A stretch of 64,000 nt of DNA from Flavobacteriaceae bacterium Ga0077528 (GCA_001464475.1 LNDX01000010.1:1-64000); one strand, 5' to 3'; shown: positions 44,722-53,995, counted from the stretch's first letter. Numbers and translations: made by a program. The notes: generated by a model from the sequence alone, not told the origin.

Positions 44722-45186
44722 TTAATTTTTTTCAAAAGTTAATAAATCAGTTCCTCCATTTCCACCGCTAACATCTCTTAATTCGATTTTTGAAGCAGTG
44801 TAGGTTACAATATCCCAATCATCAGTAAGGTCTGCAAAATTGGCTGGAGTAGAAAATCCGATATTAAAATCTAAATCATTACTTGGATTATCATCATTAC
44901 TATCACCTGAAGTTACTGACCAAGTTCCGATGTAAGTATTAGAACCATTGGCTGCTGTTAAGGCATTACCTGAACCAAAAGTAAAATTATAACCAGTAAA
45001 ATTTGAAGTCTTAATTGTTCCAGAATCGTTATAAAGTGTTATTCTCCATGTTCCTTGATTAACTGTATTTATTACAGGAGTTGGATCAGCAGGTGAATTT
45101 GAATTATTGTCATCGTTACTGCACATAGAAGCAACGTTTAGCATAAAAATGCAAAGTAGGATTGGTATTAATTTTAATGTTTTCAT
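44722..45186 (-). CDS. Small lipoprotein, paralogous to the C-terminal domain of its neighbour
   Basis: 154 aa. Lipobox VASMC (Cys22). After a short Asn/Asp linker, residues 44-154 form a single domain: GTWRITLY, YNFTFGSG, DDWDIVTY and DVSGGNGGTDLLTFEKN. The same order of motifs forms residues 245-346 of the protein encoded just upstream, so one arose from the other or both share a domain. Beta-rich, lipocalin-like in feel, function unknown. It is 27 nt downstream of its neighbour, so co-transcribed. Confidence 0.75.
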   Translation of the reverse strand: MKTLKLIPILLCIFMLNVASMCSNDDNNSNSPADPTPVINTVNQGTWRITLYNDSGTIKTSNFTGYNFTFGSGNALTAANGSNTYIGTWSVTSGDSNDDNPSNDLDFNIGFSTPANFADLTDDWDIVTYTASKIELRDVSGGNGGTDLLTFEKN

Positions 45187-45213
45187 AAAGTTCTTTTTTA
45201 AATGTTTATTTGG

Positions 45214-46254
45214 TTAATTTTTAGTAAAATTCAAGTAATCAGTATCGTTACTTCCTCCGCTTGAATCTTTAAGTCTTATAATAGTTGAAGAAAATTCAAC
45301 AACTCTCCAATCATCTTCAATCTCATCTAAAGTATCTCCATTAAACAACAAGTCGAATATTGTATTTCCACTATCCAGATAAGTTGACCAAGTTCCATTT
45401 ATTGAAGTTGAATTTTTTGTAGCTATCGATGTTCCAATGGCATTGAAAGTAAAATTATATCCGGCATAATCAGAAGTTTCATCTCCATCATCATAGAAAT
45501 AAGTTATTCTCCATGTGCCAGAACTTACAACAGATGAAAAAACAAGATTTGGACCACCAGAACCAGAGTTACAATCATCAATAGAATCATCAATCAAGGT
45601 TTCTAATTGAGAATTACTATTTACAACTACATTATTCCCATTTGAATCTGTAACTGATATTGGATAGACTATTGCTGCAATAACAGAAGAAGACAAGTTA
45701 TCAATAAAATTAAAAAATTGAGAATTATTTTGAAGAGTAATTGTGTTTGCAATTTGATTATCAGTATTGTAAATATTTATTGAAATAGGATAATTTATTG
45801 TAATACAATCGATTTCGTCAAGATCATCATCATCATCACAATTATTAATTTCATTATTTAATTCACTCAAAGAATTAATAACTTTGGAAGTAAAATCTTG
45901 AAATTTTATAGTGATTGGATATGTAAAAAAAACAACATCATTATCTAGTGAACTTGCATCTTTAATATTTTGAACCGTTTGATAATCACTTTGATTCGAT
46001 ACAGTAACATTTTGTGAATTTACAGTTATAGTAACTGGTAATTGTACATAAAAGCAACTTGAGTTATCTAAAACATTATCAATTCCTGTAGGAAATTGAG
46101 AAGTCCTAGCTAACAAATTTACTAACGGAGTTCCCACAACTAAATTAGCCGGAGCAGGATTCTGAGAATCATCTATTATTTCTTCTTCTTCTTTTTGACA
46201 AGAGGTAAACAAAGAAATGAAGAGAAACAAAATTAAAATTTTAAATTCTTTCAT
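45214..46254 (-). CDS. Lipoprotein with fourfold YPI-repeat and C-terminal GTWRI domain
   Basis: 346 aa. Lipobox LFTSC (Cys19). Four short beta units are visible, marked by LPVTITV (72-78), YPITIKF (112-118), YPISINI (155-161) and YPISVTD (197-203), each followed by a segment like SNSQLETLI. Acidic loops (CDDDDDLDEID, IDDSIDDC) separate them. Residues 245-346 are the GTWRI/DDWRVV/SGGxxxTDYLNF domain shared with the small downstream lipoprotein. Preceded by promoter motif C. Repeats of this kind occur in other Bacteroidota lipoproteins; ligand unknown. Confidence 0.72.
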   Translation of the reverse strand: MKEFKILILFLFISLFTSCQKEEEEIIDDSQNPAPANLVVGTPLVNLLARTSQFPTGIDNVLDNSSCFYVQLPVTITVNSQNVTVSNQSDYQTVQNIKDASSLDNDVVFFTYPITIKFQDFTSKVINSLSELNNEINNCDDDDDLDEIDCITINYPISINIYNTDNQIANTITLQNNSQFFNFIDNLSSSVIAAIVYPISVTDSNGNNVVVNSNSQLETLIDDSIDDCNSGSGGPNLVFSSVVSSGTWRITYFYDDGDETSDYAGYNFTFNAIGTSIATKNSTSINGTWSTYLDSGNTIFDLLFNGDTLDEIEDDWRVVEFSSTIIRLKDSSGGSNDTDYLNFTKN

Positions 46255-46280
46255 AAACCTTATGCTTTTTTGATTCCTAA

Positions 46281-46316
46281 TAATGTTATAACAAAGTAAA
46301 ACAAATTTACCCTACC
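46281..46316 (-). promoter_or_regulatory. ECF-type promoter motif, copy C (lipoprotein pair)
   Basis: On the minus strand GGTAGGGTAAAT (46305-46316), exactly 12 nt, then GTTATAACATTA. First box identical to copy A. It sits 27 nt before the start of the 346-aa lipoprotein gene and divergent from the sigma gene. Confidence 0.65.
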
Positions 46317-46362
46317 ACATTAAAAAAATTATTTTATTTTTACAAAAAACATTAAAACAATC

Positions 46363-46884
46363 ATGTCTAATTATACAATTTCAGAAACTTGCCAGGAAAA
46401 TGTATTTTCACATTTTTTTAAAAATCATATAAAATCGTTACGCAATTTTCTGACTTATAAATATGGTAATGAAGAACAAGCCGAAGATATTGCTCAAGAA
46501 GCTTTTATTAAATTATGGCAAAATTGTAAAGATGTTCCTCTAGAAAAAGCAAAATCATACATATACACAATTGCTAATAATTCATCATTGAATGTAATAG
46601 CACATCAAAAAGTAAAACTTAATTACCAAAAAACTAATGCTTCAAACGACCGTTCTAATGAAAGTCCTGAATTTTTATTAGAAGAAAAACAATTTAAAGA
46701 TAAACTTCTTACTGCAATTGAAAATTTAAATGAAACTCAAAGAGTAGCTTTTTTGATGCACCGCATTGACGGAAAGAAATATGCTGAAATTGCTGAAGAA
46801 TTAAATATAAGTGTTAAAGCAGTTGAAAAACGTATTCACATTGCTTTGTTAGAATTAAGAAAAGAATTTAAAAATTTTAAGTAG
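46363..46884 (+). CDS. ECF RNA polymerase sigma factor (FecI type)
   Basis: 173 aa. Sigma-2 (about 15-80) includes LTYKYGNEEQAEDIAQEAFIKLW; sigma-4 (about 115-170) has LNETQRVAFLMHRIDGKKYAEIAEEL with the recognition helix SVKAVEKRIHIALL. It heads sigma-fecR-receptor, the cell-surface signalling layout. The bipartite motif found upstream of fecR and of the lipoprotein genes is probably its target promoter. Its TAG stop lies inside copy B of that motif. Confidence 0.88.
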   Translation: MSNYTISETCQENVFSHFFKNHIKSLRNFLTYKYGNEEQAEDIAQEAFIKLWQNCKDVPLEKAKSYIYTIANNSSLNVIAHQKVKLNYQKTNASNDRSNESPEFLLEEKQFKDKLLTAIENLNETQRVAFLMHRIDGKKYAEIAEELNISVKAVEKRIHIALLELRKEFKNFK

Positions 46885-46914
46885 GGTAAAATAACTTTAT
46901 TTTGTTTTTACATA
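46880..46914 (+). promoter_or_regulatory. ECF-type promoter motif, copy B (fecR-receptor)
   Basis: AGTAGGGTAAAA (46880-46891), exactly 12 nt, then GTTTTTACATAA (from 46904). The first box overlaps the sigma-gene stop codon. fecR starts at 46929, so the anti-sigma and receptor can be boosted without the sigma gene. Confidence 0.6.
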
Positions 46915-46928
46915 AGTGAAAGAAGATT

Positions 46929-47834
46929 ATGGAAGAAAATTACAAATTAGCGAAATGGTTGAATGATGAAATGACTGATGAAGAGTTGAAAGAATTTCAA
47001 TCAGAATCGGATTATCATTTGTACGAAAAGATTAAACTTTATTCATCAGAATTAGAAACCACTAACTTTGATGAAGAGAAGCTGCTATCTAAGGTTATTG
47101 CATCTAAGAATCAAGCGCCAAAAGTAATTCCTTTGAAACAAAATTGGTTTTTAAGAATTGCTGCTGTTTTGGTAATTGGATTAGGATTGTATTTTAGTTA
47201 CAATACTTTTTCTGCAACTAATGAAATTGCAGCTAATGGTTTAAAGACAACATTTTCTTTACCTGATAATTCAGAAGTTGTTTTAAATTCTGGATCGGAA
47301 ATAAGTTATAAAAAATGGAACTGGGATTCCAATAGAAATTTAAATTTAAAAGGAGAAGCTTATTTCAAGGTAGCAAAAGGTAAAAAATTTGAAGTTAAAA
47401 CCGATTTAGGAACTGTAAGTGTTCTTGGAACTCAATTTGATGTTAAGGCTCGTAAAAATCGTTTTGATGTTACTTGTTTTGAAGGAAGAGTAAAAGTAAA
47501 TTACAATAAACAAGAAGTAATTTTAACCAAAGGACAAACTGTTGCCTTTGAAAATAACAACAAAATTCTTTTTGAAAATGTTTCTGAAACAAAACCATCA
47601 TGGACTTCTTCTGAAATTAATTTTAATAAAGAAAGTTTGTCAAATGTTTTAGACGAAATACAAAGACAATATAACATTTCAATTAACCAAAAAGAAATTG
47701 AAAACAAGCAACTATTTACTGGAAAACTACCTACAAATAATCTAGATGTTGCTTTAGAAACTATTTCCTCAATCTATCATTTAAAATATTCAAAAACAGA
47801 AAAATCGAATTATACTTTTGAAGAAATAAAGTGA
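46929..47834 (+). CDS. FecR-type anti-sigma factor
   Basis: 301 aa. A cytoplasmic N-terminal part (1-70) that would bind the sigma factor, one membrane helix (about 72-90, RIAAVLVIGLGLYFSY), a periplasmic FecR domain (about 105-205, with FSLPDNSEVVLNSGSEISY and VSVLGTQFDV) and a C-terminal DUF4974 domain (about 225-300). It relays a receptor signal to the sigma factor. Stop and the receptor's GTG start overlap by four bases. Confidence 0.9.
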   Translation: MEENYKLAKWLNDEMTDEELKEFQSESDYHLYEKIKLYSSELETTNFDEEKLLSKVIASKNQAPKVIPLKQNWFLRIAAVLVIGLGLYFSYNTFSATNEIAANGLKTTFSLPDNSEVVLNSGSEISYKKWNWDSNRNLNLKGEAYFKVAKGKKFEVKTDLGTVSVLGTQFDVKARKNRFDVTCFEGRVKVNYNKQEVILTKGQTVAFENNNKILFENVSETKPSWTSSEINFNKESLSNVLDEIQRQYNISINQKEIENKQLFTGKLPTNNLDVALETISSIYHLKYSKTEKSNYTFEEIK

Positions 47835-50359
47835 AATTAAAAAAAGGTATTTACTCTTTAATCTTATTTTTTGTCTTTGCCTTGAACTTAAATGCTCAAA
47901 GCAAAGACAAAACAGTTTTGCTTAAAACAGTTTTAGAAAAAATAGCAAAACAACATTTTGTAAATTTTAACTACCTTGAAGATGAAATTTCAATTTTTAA
48001 AATAATTCCGCCTGATAAAAAACTTACTTTAATTGAAAAACTTGATTACCTAGAATCTAAAACAAAATTAGAATTTAAATTAATCACGCCAACCCAAATA
48101 TCTGTTATAAACAACAAAAATCTTGACAAACCATTGTGCGGTTTCTTAATTGATTATAATGATGGACAACCAATTGCATATGCAAACATCCATATAAAAG
48201 AAACCTCATTTTACAGCACTAGTGATGAAAGAGGATATTTTGAATTCAGTCAAAAATCGGCAAATGACATAGAAATTTCTCATGTAAATTATGAGAAAAT
48301 TGTTATTACTGCTTTAGAGTTGTATAAAGAGAAATGTCCACAAATAAAACTAAAAAATGTTATAAATCAGCTTGATGAAGTTATAACTCCTATATATTTA
48401 ACCAAAGGAATTTCTAAAAAAACAAATGGTACTTTTGAAATAAAACCACAGAAATTTGGATTATTGCCTGGCTTAGTTGAAGCAGACGTTTTTCAAACCA
48501 TGCTACAATTACCAGGAATATTAAGCGTTGATGAAACGGTTTCTAATATTAATGTGAGAGGCGGAACTCATGACCAAAATCTATTTCTTTGGAATGGAAT
48601 TCGTTTATTTCAAACTGGTCATTTTTATGGTTTAATTTCAGTTTTAAATCCAAACTTAGGACAAAAAATAAGTATCAGTAAAAATGGTACTTCAGCATTT
48701 TATAGTGAAAGTGTTTCAAGTGTAGTTGATATATCTACAACGACAAATTCAAAAGAAAGCAATTCATCATTTGGATCAAACATGATAAATTTTGATTTTA
48801 ATACAACATTAAAAACATCTAAAAATTCATCGTTGCAAATAAGCGGAAGGCGTTCTTTTACTGATTTATTTAACTCTCCAACATACAAAAGTTATTATAA
48901 CAGAATTTTTCAAAACACAGTTGTAACCAATCTTTCAGAAAATCAAAATGTTGACTATAAGTCGAATGTGAATTTTTACTTTTTTGATGGAACTGTTTCA
49001 TTTAATCAAAAGATAAAGGAAAAAACAAATCTTAGCGTAAATCTTATTGCCATCTCTAATCAATTGGATGTAGATCAAAATAGATTTCAAAACAATATTA
49101 AAACTACTAGAAATAATGTTTTAAATCAACATTCTTATGCTGGAAGTGTTGAATTGGAAACTAAATGGAATAAAAAAAATACTTCAAAAATAGTTTCATA
49201 TGTATCTTATTATGATATCAAATCTGAAAATCAGTCTATAAGTAGCAACCAGATTTCTAATCAAGAAAATAATGTCCTAGATTTTAAAATACAACTACGA
49301 AATACACATGTAATAAATGATAAAATCACATTCAACAATGGTTATCAATTTAATGAAATTGGAATTGGTAACTATGACAAAGTAAATTCACCATTATTTT
49401 CAAGAAGAATTAAAGATGTATTACACATTCATGCATTAATTGGTGAACTAAATTATAAATCAAAAAACAGTGGCTTTAATTCCTCTTTAGGTTTTCGTCA
49501 GAATTACATTTCTCAATTTAGTAAGTTTATTTTTGAACCAAGAGTTCAGGTAAATTATCCAATAAATACGGCGTTTCAAATAGATTTTTTAGCAGAAATT
49601 AAAAACCAAACTAGCTCTCAAATAATTGATTTACATCAAGATTTTTTAGGAATTGAAAAAAGAAGATGGATATTGTCAAATAATGAAGATGTACCAATTA
49701 TCAAGAGTAATCAAGTTTCTATAGGATTGACTTTCAAAAAGAAAAATTGGTTACTATCAATTGAAAACTTTTATAAAAAAGCCACAGGAATCACTTCACA
49801 AGGTCAAAGCTTTCAAAATCAATTAGAATTTTTAAAAATAAATGGCGAATACAATGCAATTGGAAGCGAAGTATTGATTCAAAAACAATTTAATCATTTA
49901 GTTTCATGGCTTACCTATTGCTATACCATCAATGATTATACTTTTAATGATTATGTTCCACCAACATTTTCAAACAATTTTGAGAATAGACATCAACTTA
50001 ATGGTGGTATAATTTATGACTATAAAAAATTAAAAGTTGCTTTTGGTGGTCGATGGCATTCAGGGAAACCAACAACTTTACCAACCAACAATACTATAAA
50101 AAATGGCGAAATCGTTTTTGACTCACCAAATTCTAGCAGATTAAATGATTATTTACAATTAAATATATCATCAAATTATAGCATTACAATAAACAAAAAA
50201 ATCAATCTTGTAGTTGGTGCTTCTATACAAAACATTCTGAATAATAGAAACGTAATCAATGAATACTTCCGAATCAATCAAAACAATAATTCTATTGAAA
50301 AAGTAAATATTTTTTCAATTGAAAGAACTCCAAATTTGTTAGTTAGACTGAATTTCTAA
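47831..50359 (+). CDS. TonB-dependent receptor with STN signalling domain
   Basis: 842 aa, GTG start coupled to fecR. Signal peptide (about 1-22), STN domain (about 25-110) that touches FecR, CarboxypepD-regulatory-like domain (about 115-175; GFLIDYNDGQPIAYANIHIKE), plug (about 200-310; LPGILSVDETVSNINVRGGTHDQNLF) and a beta-barrel to the C-terminal aromatic residue (NLLVRLNF). The SusC hallmark partner SusD is absent, and the lipoproteins at 43550-46254 may be its surface partners. The imported ligand is not known. Confidence 0.9.
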   Translation: MKLKKGIYSLILFFVFALNLNAQSKDKTVLLKTVLEKIAKQHFVNFNYLEDEISIFKIIPPDKKLTLIEKLDYLESKTKLEFKLITPTQISVINNKNLDKPLCGFLIDYNDGQPIAYANIHIKETSFYSTSDERGYFEFSQKSANDIEISHVNYEKIVITALELYKEKCPQIKLKNVINQLDEVITPIYLTKGISKKTNGTFEIKPQKFGLLPGLVEADVFQTMLQLPGILSVDETVSNINVRGGTHDQNLFLWNGIRLFQTGHFYGLISVLNPNLGQKISISKNGTSAFYSESVSSVVDISTTTNSKESNSSFGSNMINFDFNTTLKTSKNSSLQISGRRSFTDLFNSPTYKSYYNRIFQNTVVTNLSENQNVDYKSNVNFYFFDGTVSFNQKIKEKTNLSVNLIAISNQLDVDQNRFQNNIKTTRNNVLNQHSYAGSVELETKWNKKNTSKIVSYVSYYDIKSENQSISSNQISNQENNVLDFKIQLRNTHVINDKITFNNGYQFNEIGIGNYDKVNSPLFSRRIKDVLHIHALIGELNYKSKNSGFNSSLGFRQNYISQFSKFIFEPRVQVNYPINTAFQIDFLAEIKNQTSSQIIDLHQDFLGIEKRRWILSNNEDVPIIKSNQVSIGLTFKKKNWLLSIENFYKKATGITSQGQSFQNQLEFLKINGEYNAIGSEVLIQKQFNHLVSWLTYCYTINDYTFNDYVPPTFSNNFENRHQLNGGIIYDYKKLKVAFGGRWHSGKPTTLPTNNTIKNGEIVFDSPNSSRLNDYLQLNISSNYSITINKKINLVVGASIQNILNNRNVINEYFRINQNNNSIEKVNIFSIERTPNLLVRLNF

Positions 50360-50368
50360 TAAAATTAA

Positions 50369-52144
50369 TTACATTCTCTCAGGAACTTCAATTCCTAATA
50401 ATTGAAAAGCAAGTTTTATAATATCAGCAACTTTCTTAGATAGTTGAACTCTGAAAACTTTTTTATCTTGATTTTCTTCTCCAAGTATAGATACATTTTG
50501 ATAAAACGAATTAAATTCTTTTACCAATTCATAAGTATAATTTGCGATTAAAGCCGGACTATGATTACGAGCTGCATCTTGAATAGTTTCTGGGAAAAGT
50601 TCTATTTGTTTAAGTAGTTCTTTTTCTTTTGGATGCAATTCAATTGAAACAGACAAAGTTGTATCAAATTCTGCTTTACGCAAAATCGATTGAATACGAG
50701 CATAAGTATATTGAATAAATGGACCAGTATTTCCTGCAAAATCAACTGATTCTTCTGGATTGAACATCATTTGCTTTTTCGGATCTACTTTTAGCATGTA
50801 ATATTTCAAGGCTCCAAGACCAATTGTTCTATACAATTTAGCTTTCTCTTCATCAGAATAACCAGCTAATTTTCCTAATTCTTCCGAAATTGATTTGGCT
50901 GTTGTAGTCATTTCTTCCATTAAATCATCGGCATCAACTACAGTTCCTTCTCTAGATTTCATTTTTCCAGAAGGCAATTCTACCATTCCATAAGATAAAT
51001 GATACAAACTATCAGCCCAATCAAAACCAAGTTTTTTAAGGATTAAGAATAAGACTTTAAAATGATAATCTTGCTCATTTCCAACGGTGTAAACCATTCC
51101 GCCAACATCTGGAAAATCTTTTACACGCTGAATTGCAGTTCCAATGTCTTGTGTCATATAAACCGCAGTTCCGTCTGAACGAAGCACGATTTTTCTATCC
51201 AATCCATCTGGTGTTAAATCAATCCAAACTGAACCATCAGGATCTTTTTCGAAAATTCCTTTTTCTAAACCAAATTGAACCACTTCTTTTCCTAATAAAT
51301 AGGTATTTGATTCATAATAATAACTATCAAAATCAACACCTAAACTTTTATAGGTTTGAGCAAAACCATCATAAACCCATTGGTTCATAGTTTTCCAAAG
51401 CTCAATAACTTCTGGTTTTCCAGCTTCCCAATCTAAAAGCATTTGTTGTGCTTCTAAGATAATTGGAGCTTGCTTTTTGGCCTCTTCTTCCGTTTTTCCT
51501 TGAGTCATTAGCTCATTGATTTGAACTTTATACTCTTTATCAAAAGCAACATAAAAATTTCCAACCAATTTATCTCCTTTTAAACCTGAAGTTTCTGGAG
51601 TTTGTCCGTTACCATATTTCTGCCAAGCCAACATCGATTTACAAATGTGAATTCCTCTATCGTTGATGATTTGAGTTTTGTAAACTTTTTTTCCAGAAGC
51701 TTTTATGATTTCGGCAACAGAATATCCTAATAAATTATTTCTAACGTGACCAAGATGCAAAGGCTTGTTGGTATTTGGCGAAGAATATTCAACCATAACC
51801 GCTTTTGAACTTGATGATGCCTCAACAAATCCATATGAACTATTATCTTTTATTCCGTTGAAAAAAGTAAGATAGAATGCATCAGAAATTACAATATTTA
51901 AAAATCCGGCAACTACGTTGAACTTTTCAACTTCGGTTAAATTTTGAACTAAATGAGTTCCAATTTTAGTTCCGATTTCTACAGGATTTCCTTTAATAAC
52001 TTTCAATAGCGGAAAAATTACCATAGTAATATCACCTTCAAAATCTTTCCTCGTAGCCTGAAATTCAATTTTGTCGATAGTGATATCAAACTGTTTTTGA
52101 ACGGCTTCAATAATGGCTGGAGTTAAGATTTGTTGTAAAGTCAT
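50369..52144 (-). CDS. argS: Arginine-tRNA ligase
   Basis: Class I synthetase. From ATG at 52144 it is 591 aa; a TTG eight codons upstream is in frame but belongs to the leader. SSPNTNKPLHLGH holds the HIGH motif, GKMKSREGTVV replaces KMSKS as in other ArgRS, and QYTYARIQSI opens the anticodon-binding helices. The N-terminal additional domain (about 1-100) is present. No Arg-rich leader peptide was found upstream. Confidence 0.95.
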   Translation of the reverse strand: MTLQQILTPAIIEAVQKQFDITIDKIEFQATRKDFEGDITMVIFPLLKVIKGNPVEIGTKIGTHLVQNLTEVEKFNVVAGFLNIVISDAFYLTFFNGIKDNSSYGFVEASSSSKAVMVEYSSPNTNKPLHLGHVRNNLLGYSVAEIIKASGKKVYKTQIINDRGIHICKSMLAWQKYGNGQTPETSGLKGDKLVGNFYVAFDKEYKVQINELMTQGKTEEEAKKQAPIILEAQQMLLDWEAGKPEVIELWKTMNQWVYDGFAQTYKSLGVDFDSYYYESNTYLLGKEVVQFGLEKGIFEKDPDGSVWIDLTPDGLDRKIVLRSDGTAVYMTQDIGTAIQRVKDFPDVGGMVYTVGNEQDYHFKVLFLILKKLGFDWADSLYHLSYGMVELPSGKMKSREGTVVDADDLMEEMTTTAKSISEELGKLAGYSDEEKAKLYRTIGLGALKYYMLKVDPKKQMMFNPEESVDFAGNTGPFIQYTYARIQSILRKAEFDTTLSVSIELHPKEKELLKQIELFPETIQDAARNHSPALIANYTYELVKEFNSFYQNVSILGEENQDKKVFRVQLSKKVADIIKLAFQLLGIEVPERM

Positions 52145-52165
52145 TTTTATTATTTTTTGAGGTTG

Positions 52166-52173
52166 CAAAGATA
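52166..52173 (-). promoter_or_regulatory. Candidate -7 box of argS
   Basis: On the minus strand TATCTTTG fits TAnnTTTG exactly, 21 nt before the start; the -33 element is not clear. Confidence 0.4.
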
Positions 52174-52206
52174 GAATATAATTGGAAAAAGTTTTTATAA
52201 AATTTG

Positions 52207-52241
52207 AGTAGGATAACTATTTTTTGAATTGTTTTATTGTA
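52207..52241 (+). promoter_or_regulatory. Weak fourth copy of the ECF-type motif, in a gene-free gap
   Basis: AGTAGGATAACT (52207-52218), exactly 12 nt, then GTTTTATTGTA (from 52231). The first box matches the consensus at about 9 of 12 bases and the distance to GTT is identical to copies A-C. No plus-strand gene follows for over 2 kb. The rest of the 361-nt gap (52169-52529) is AT-rich, with a small AACGAT/ATCGTT inverted pair near 52302-52330 and the terminator at 52481. Confidence 0.3.
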
Positions 52242-52480
52242 GAATTAAATTTACATAAAATATAAGAAAATAAATACAAATAAATAAAATATATGTATTT
52301 AAACGATTTTATTTGCTTTTTATCGTTTTTTGTATAATATTTATCGGGCTAAATAAAATTCATCTAATGATGTTACTTTTATTGAAACAAAAACCTAACT
52401 AAATACATTAAAAAATTAAGCGCCTTTTTTGCCCCAACAGAAAACAGCTTTTATGATTCAAATTGTAATGCATTTGAACT

Positions 52481-52512
52481 AAAAAACCCCGAAGTGCAAA
52501 TCGGGGTTTTTA
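52481..52512. terminator. Terminator in the argS-52530 gap
   Basis: AAAACCCCGA (52483-52492) and TCGGGGTTTT (52501-52510) form a 10-bp stem with A- and T-runs. It serves the minus-strand gene ending at 52530 and could end a plus-strand RNA from the gap. Confidence 0.88.
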
Positions 52513-52529
52513 TTTTATTTCAAAATCAT

Positions 52530-52874
52530 TTAGAATAATCCTTCTGATGTACACAATCCAAAACCAATAATTAATAAGATTATTAATGTTATGGCAATTT
52601 TTAATTTAGTTTCTGTAGAACTATTTTTTAATTTGAAAATTTTTGGAACTCCAACAAGAAAAATTATGAAACTTAATAATCCTACAATACCTCTGGCAAT
52701 AGCTCCTTCAACAGAGTAACCTAACTCATAAATTGCATAGCAAATTGCCGAAAAATTGATAACTAATAAAATCCAATACGAAATATTAGGTTCTTCGTTT
52801 TTTTCTGAAAAAAATAATTTATCAATGTAATAACCTAGAAATATTGGACAGAATAATATCAGTAAAAAAATCAT
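52530..52874 (-). CDS. Small membrane protein
   Basis: 114 aa with about four hydrophobic helices (roughly 1-15, 28-48, 55-78 and 88-108). No motif recognised. Starts three bases after the fabH stop, so co-transcribed; role unknown. Confidence 0.65.
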   Translation of the reverse strand: MIFLLILFCPIFLGYYIDKLFFSEKNEEPNISYWILLVINFSAICYAIYELGYSVEGAIARGIVGLLSFIIFLVGVPKIFKLKNSSTETKLKIAITLIILLIIGFGLCTSEGLF

Positions 52875-52877
52875 TTT

Positions 52878-53885
52878 TTACCATTTAATTATGGCACTTG
52901 CCCAAGTAAATCCGCTACCAAAAGCTGCTAAAACAACAGTATCTCCATCTTTAATTTTACCTAATTCCCATGCTTCTGTAAGCGCAATTGGAATAGACGC
53001 TGCGGTTGTATTTCCGTATTTCTGAATGTTATTGAAAACTTGATCATCAGTCAATTTAAACTTTTGCTGAATGAATTGAGATATTCTCAAATTAGCTTGA
53101 TGCGGAATCAACATATCAATATCCGAAACTTGAAGATTATTGGCTTGTAAACCTTCATTAATAACTTCACTAAAACGAACTACAGCATTTTTAAACACAA
53201 ATTGACCATTCATATGAGGAAAATAGCTTTCGTCATCTGGATTGTTATCGGCAATGATATCCGTAATCCATCTACCACCCATTCCTGGTGCCAAAACTGC
53301 TAATTCCTTTGCATGTTGACCTTCTGAATGTAAATGTGTAGAAAGAATTCCTTTGGTAGTATCTACCTCTCTTGATACCATAGCTGCTCCTGCTCCATCA
53401 CCAAAAATAACTGATACACCACGACCTCTATCGGTCATATCTAAACCAAGTGATTGTACTTCTGAAGCTACCACAAGGATATTTTTATACATTCCTGTTT
53501 TAATGAATTGATCGGCAACAGAAAGTGCATAGATAAATCCAGAACATTGATTTCTAATATCTAAAGCTCCAACTGTTTTTAACCCAAGCTCTTGTTGTAA
53601 AGCAACTCCAGGTCCAGGAAAATAATAATCTGGTGAAATTGTTGCAAAAACTATGAAATCAATATCGTCATTGGCAACACCAGAACGTTCAATAGCAATC
53701 TTTGCGGCTTTAACTCCCATAGAAGTTGTCGTATCCTCACCTCTTACTATATGTCTACGTTCTTTTATACCAGTACGTTCTTGAATCCACTCGTCTGTGG
53801 TGTCCATAATTTTAGACAAATCATCATTAGTAACCACATTATCAGGAACATAATATCCTAAACCTATTATTTTGGAATTATACAT
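52878..53885 (-). CDS. fabH: 3-oxoacyl-ACP synthase III
   Basis: First condensation of fatty-acid synthesis. 335 aa with Cys114 in RNQCSGF, a His in LIPHQANLRI and an Asn in YGNTTAASIPIAL: the Cys-His-Asn triad of the KAS III family. It may be one of several fabH paralogs in a flavobacterial genome, some of which make branched chains. Confidence 0.93.
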   Translation of the reverse strand: MYNSKIIGLGYYVPDNVVTNDDLSKIMDTTDEWIQERTGIKERRHIVRGEDTTTSMGVKAAKIAIERSGVANDDIDFIVFATISPDYYFPGPGVALQQELGLKTVGALDIRNQCSGFIYALSVADQFIKTGMYKNILVVASEVQSLGLDMTDRGRGVSVIFGDGAGAAMVSREVDTTKGILSTHLHSEGQHAKELAVLAPGMGGRWITDIIADNNPDDESYFPHMNGQFVFKNAVVRFSEVINEGLQANNLQVSDIDMLIPHQANLRISQFIQQKFKLTDDQVFNNIQKYGNTTAASIPIALTEAWELGKIKDGDTVVLAAFGSGFTWASAIIKW

Positions 53886-53995
53886 GTATTATCGTTTTAT
53901 CAATTTTAGTAAGACAAATTTAATCATCTTTTAAAAAAGCACATCGTTTATCGCTATAAATTTTGAATTTAATAGTTTAATAAACCATTATAAAA

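Noticed and set aside
46363..50359. Classical SusC/SusD polysaccharide locus
   Set aside because: The receptor has the STN domain and FecR partner, but no SusD-like gene or glycoside hydrolase is present.
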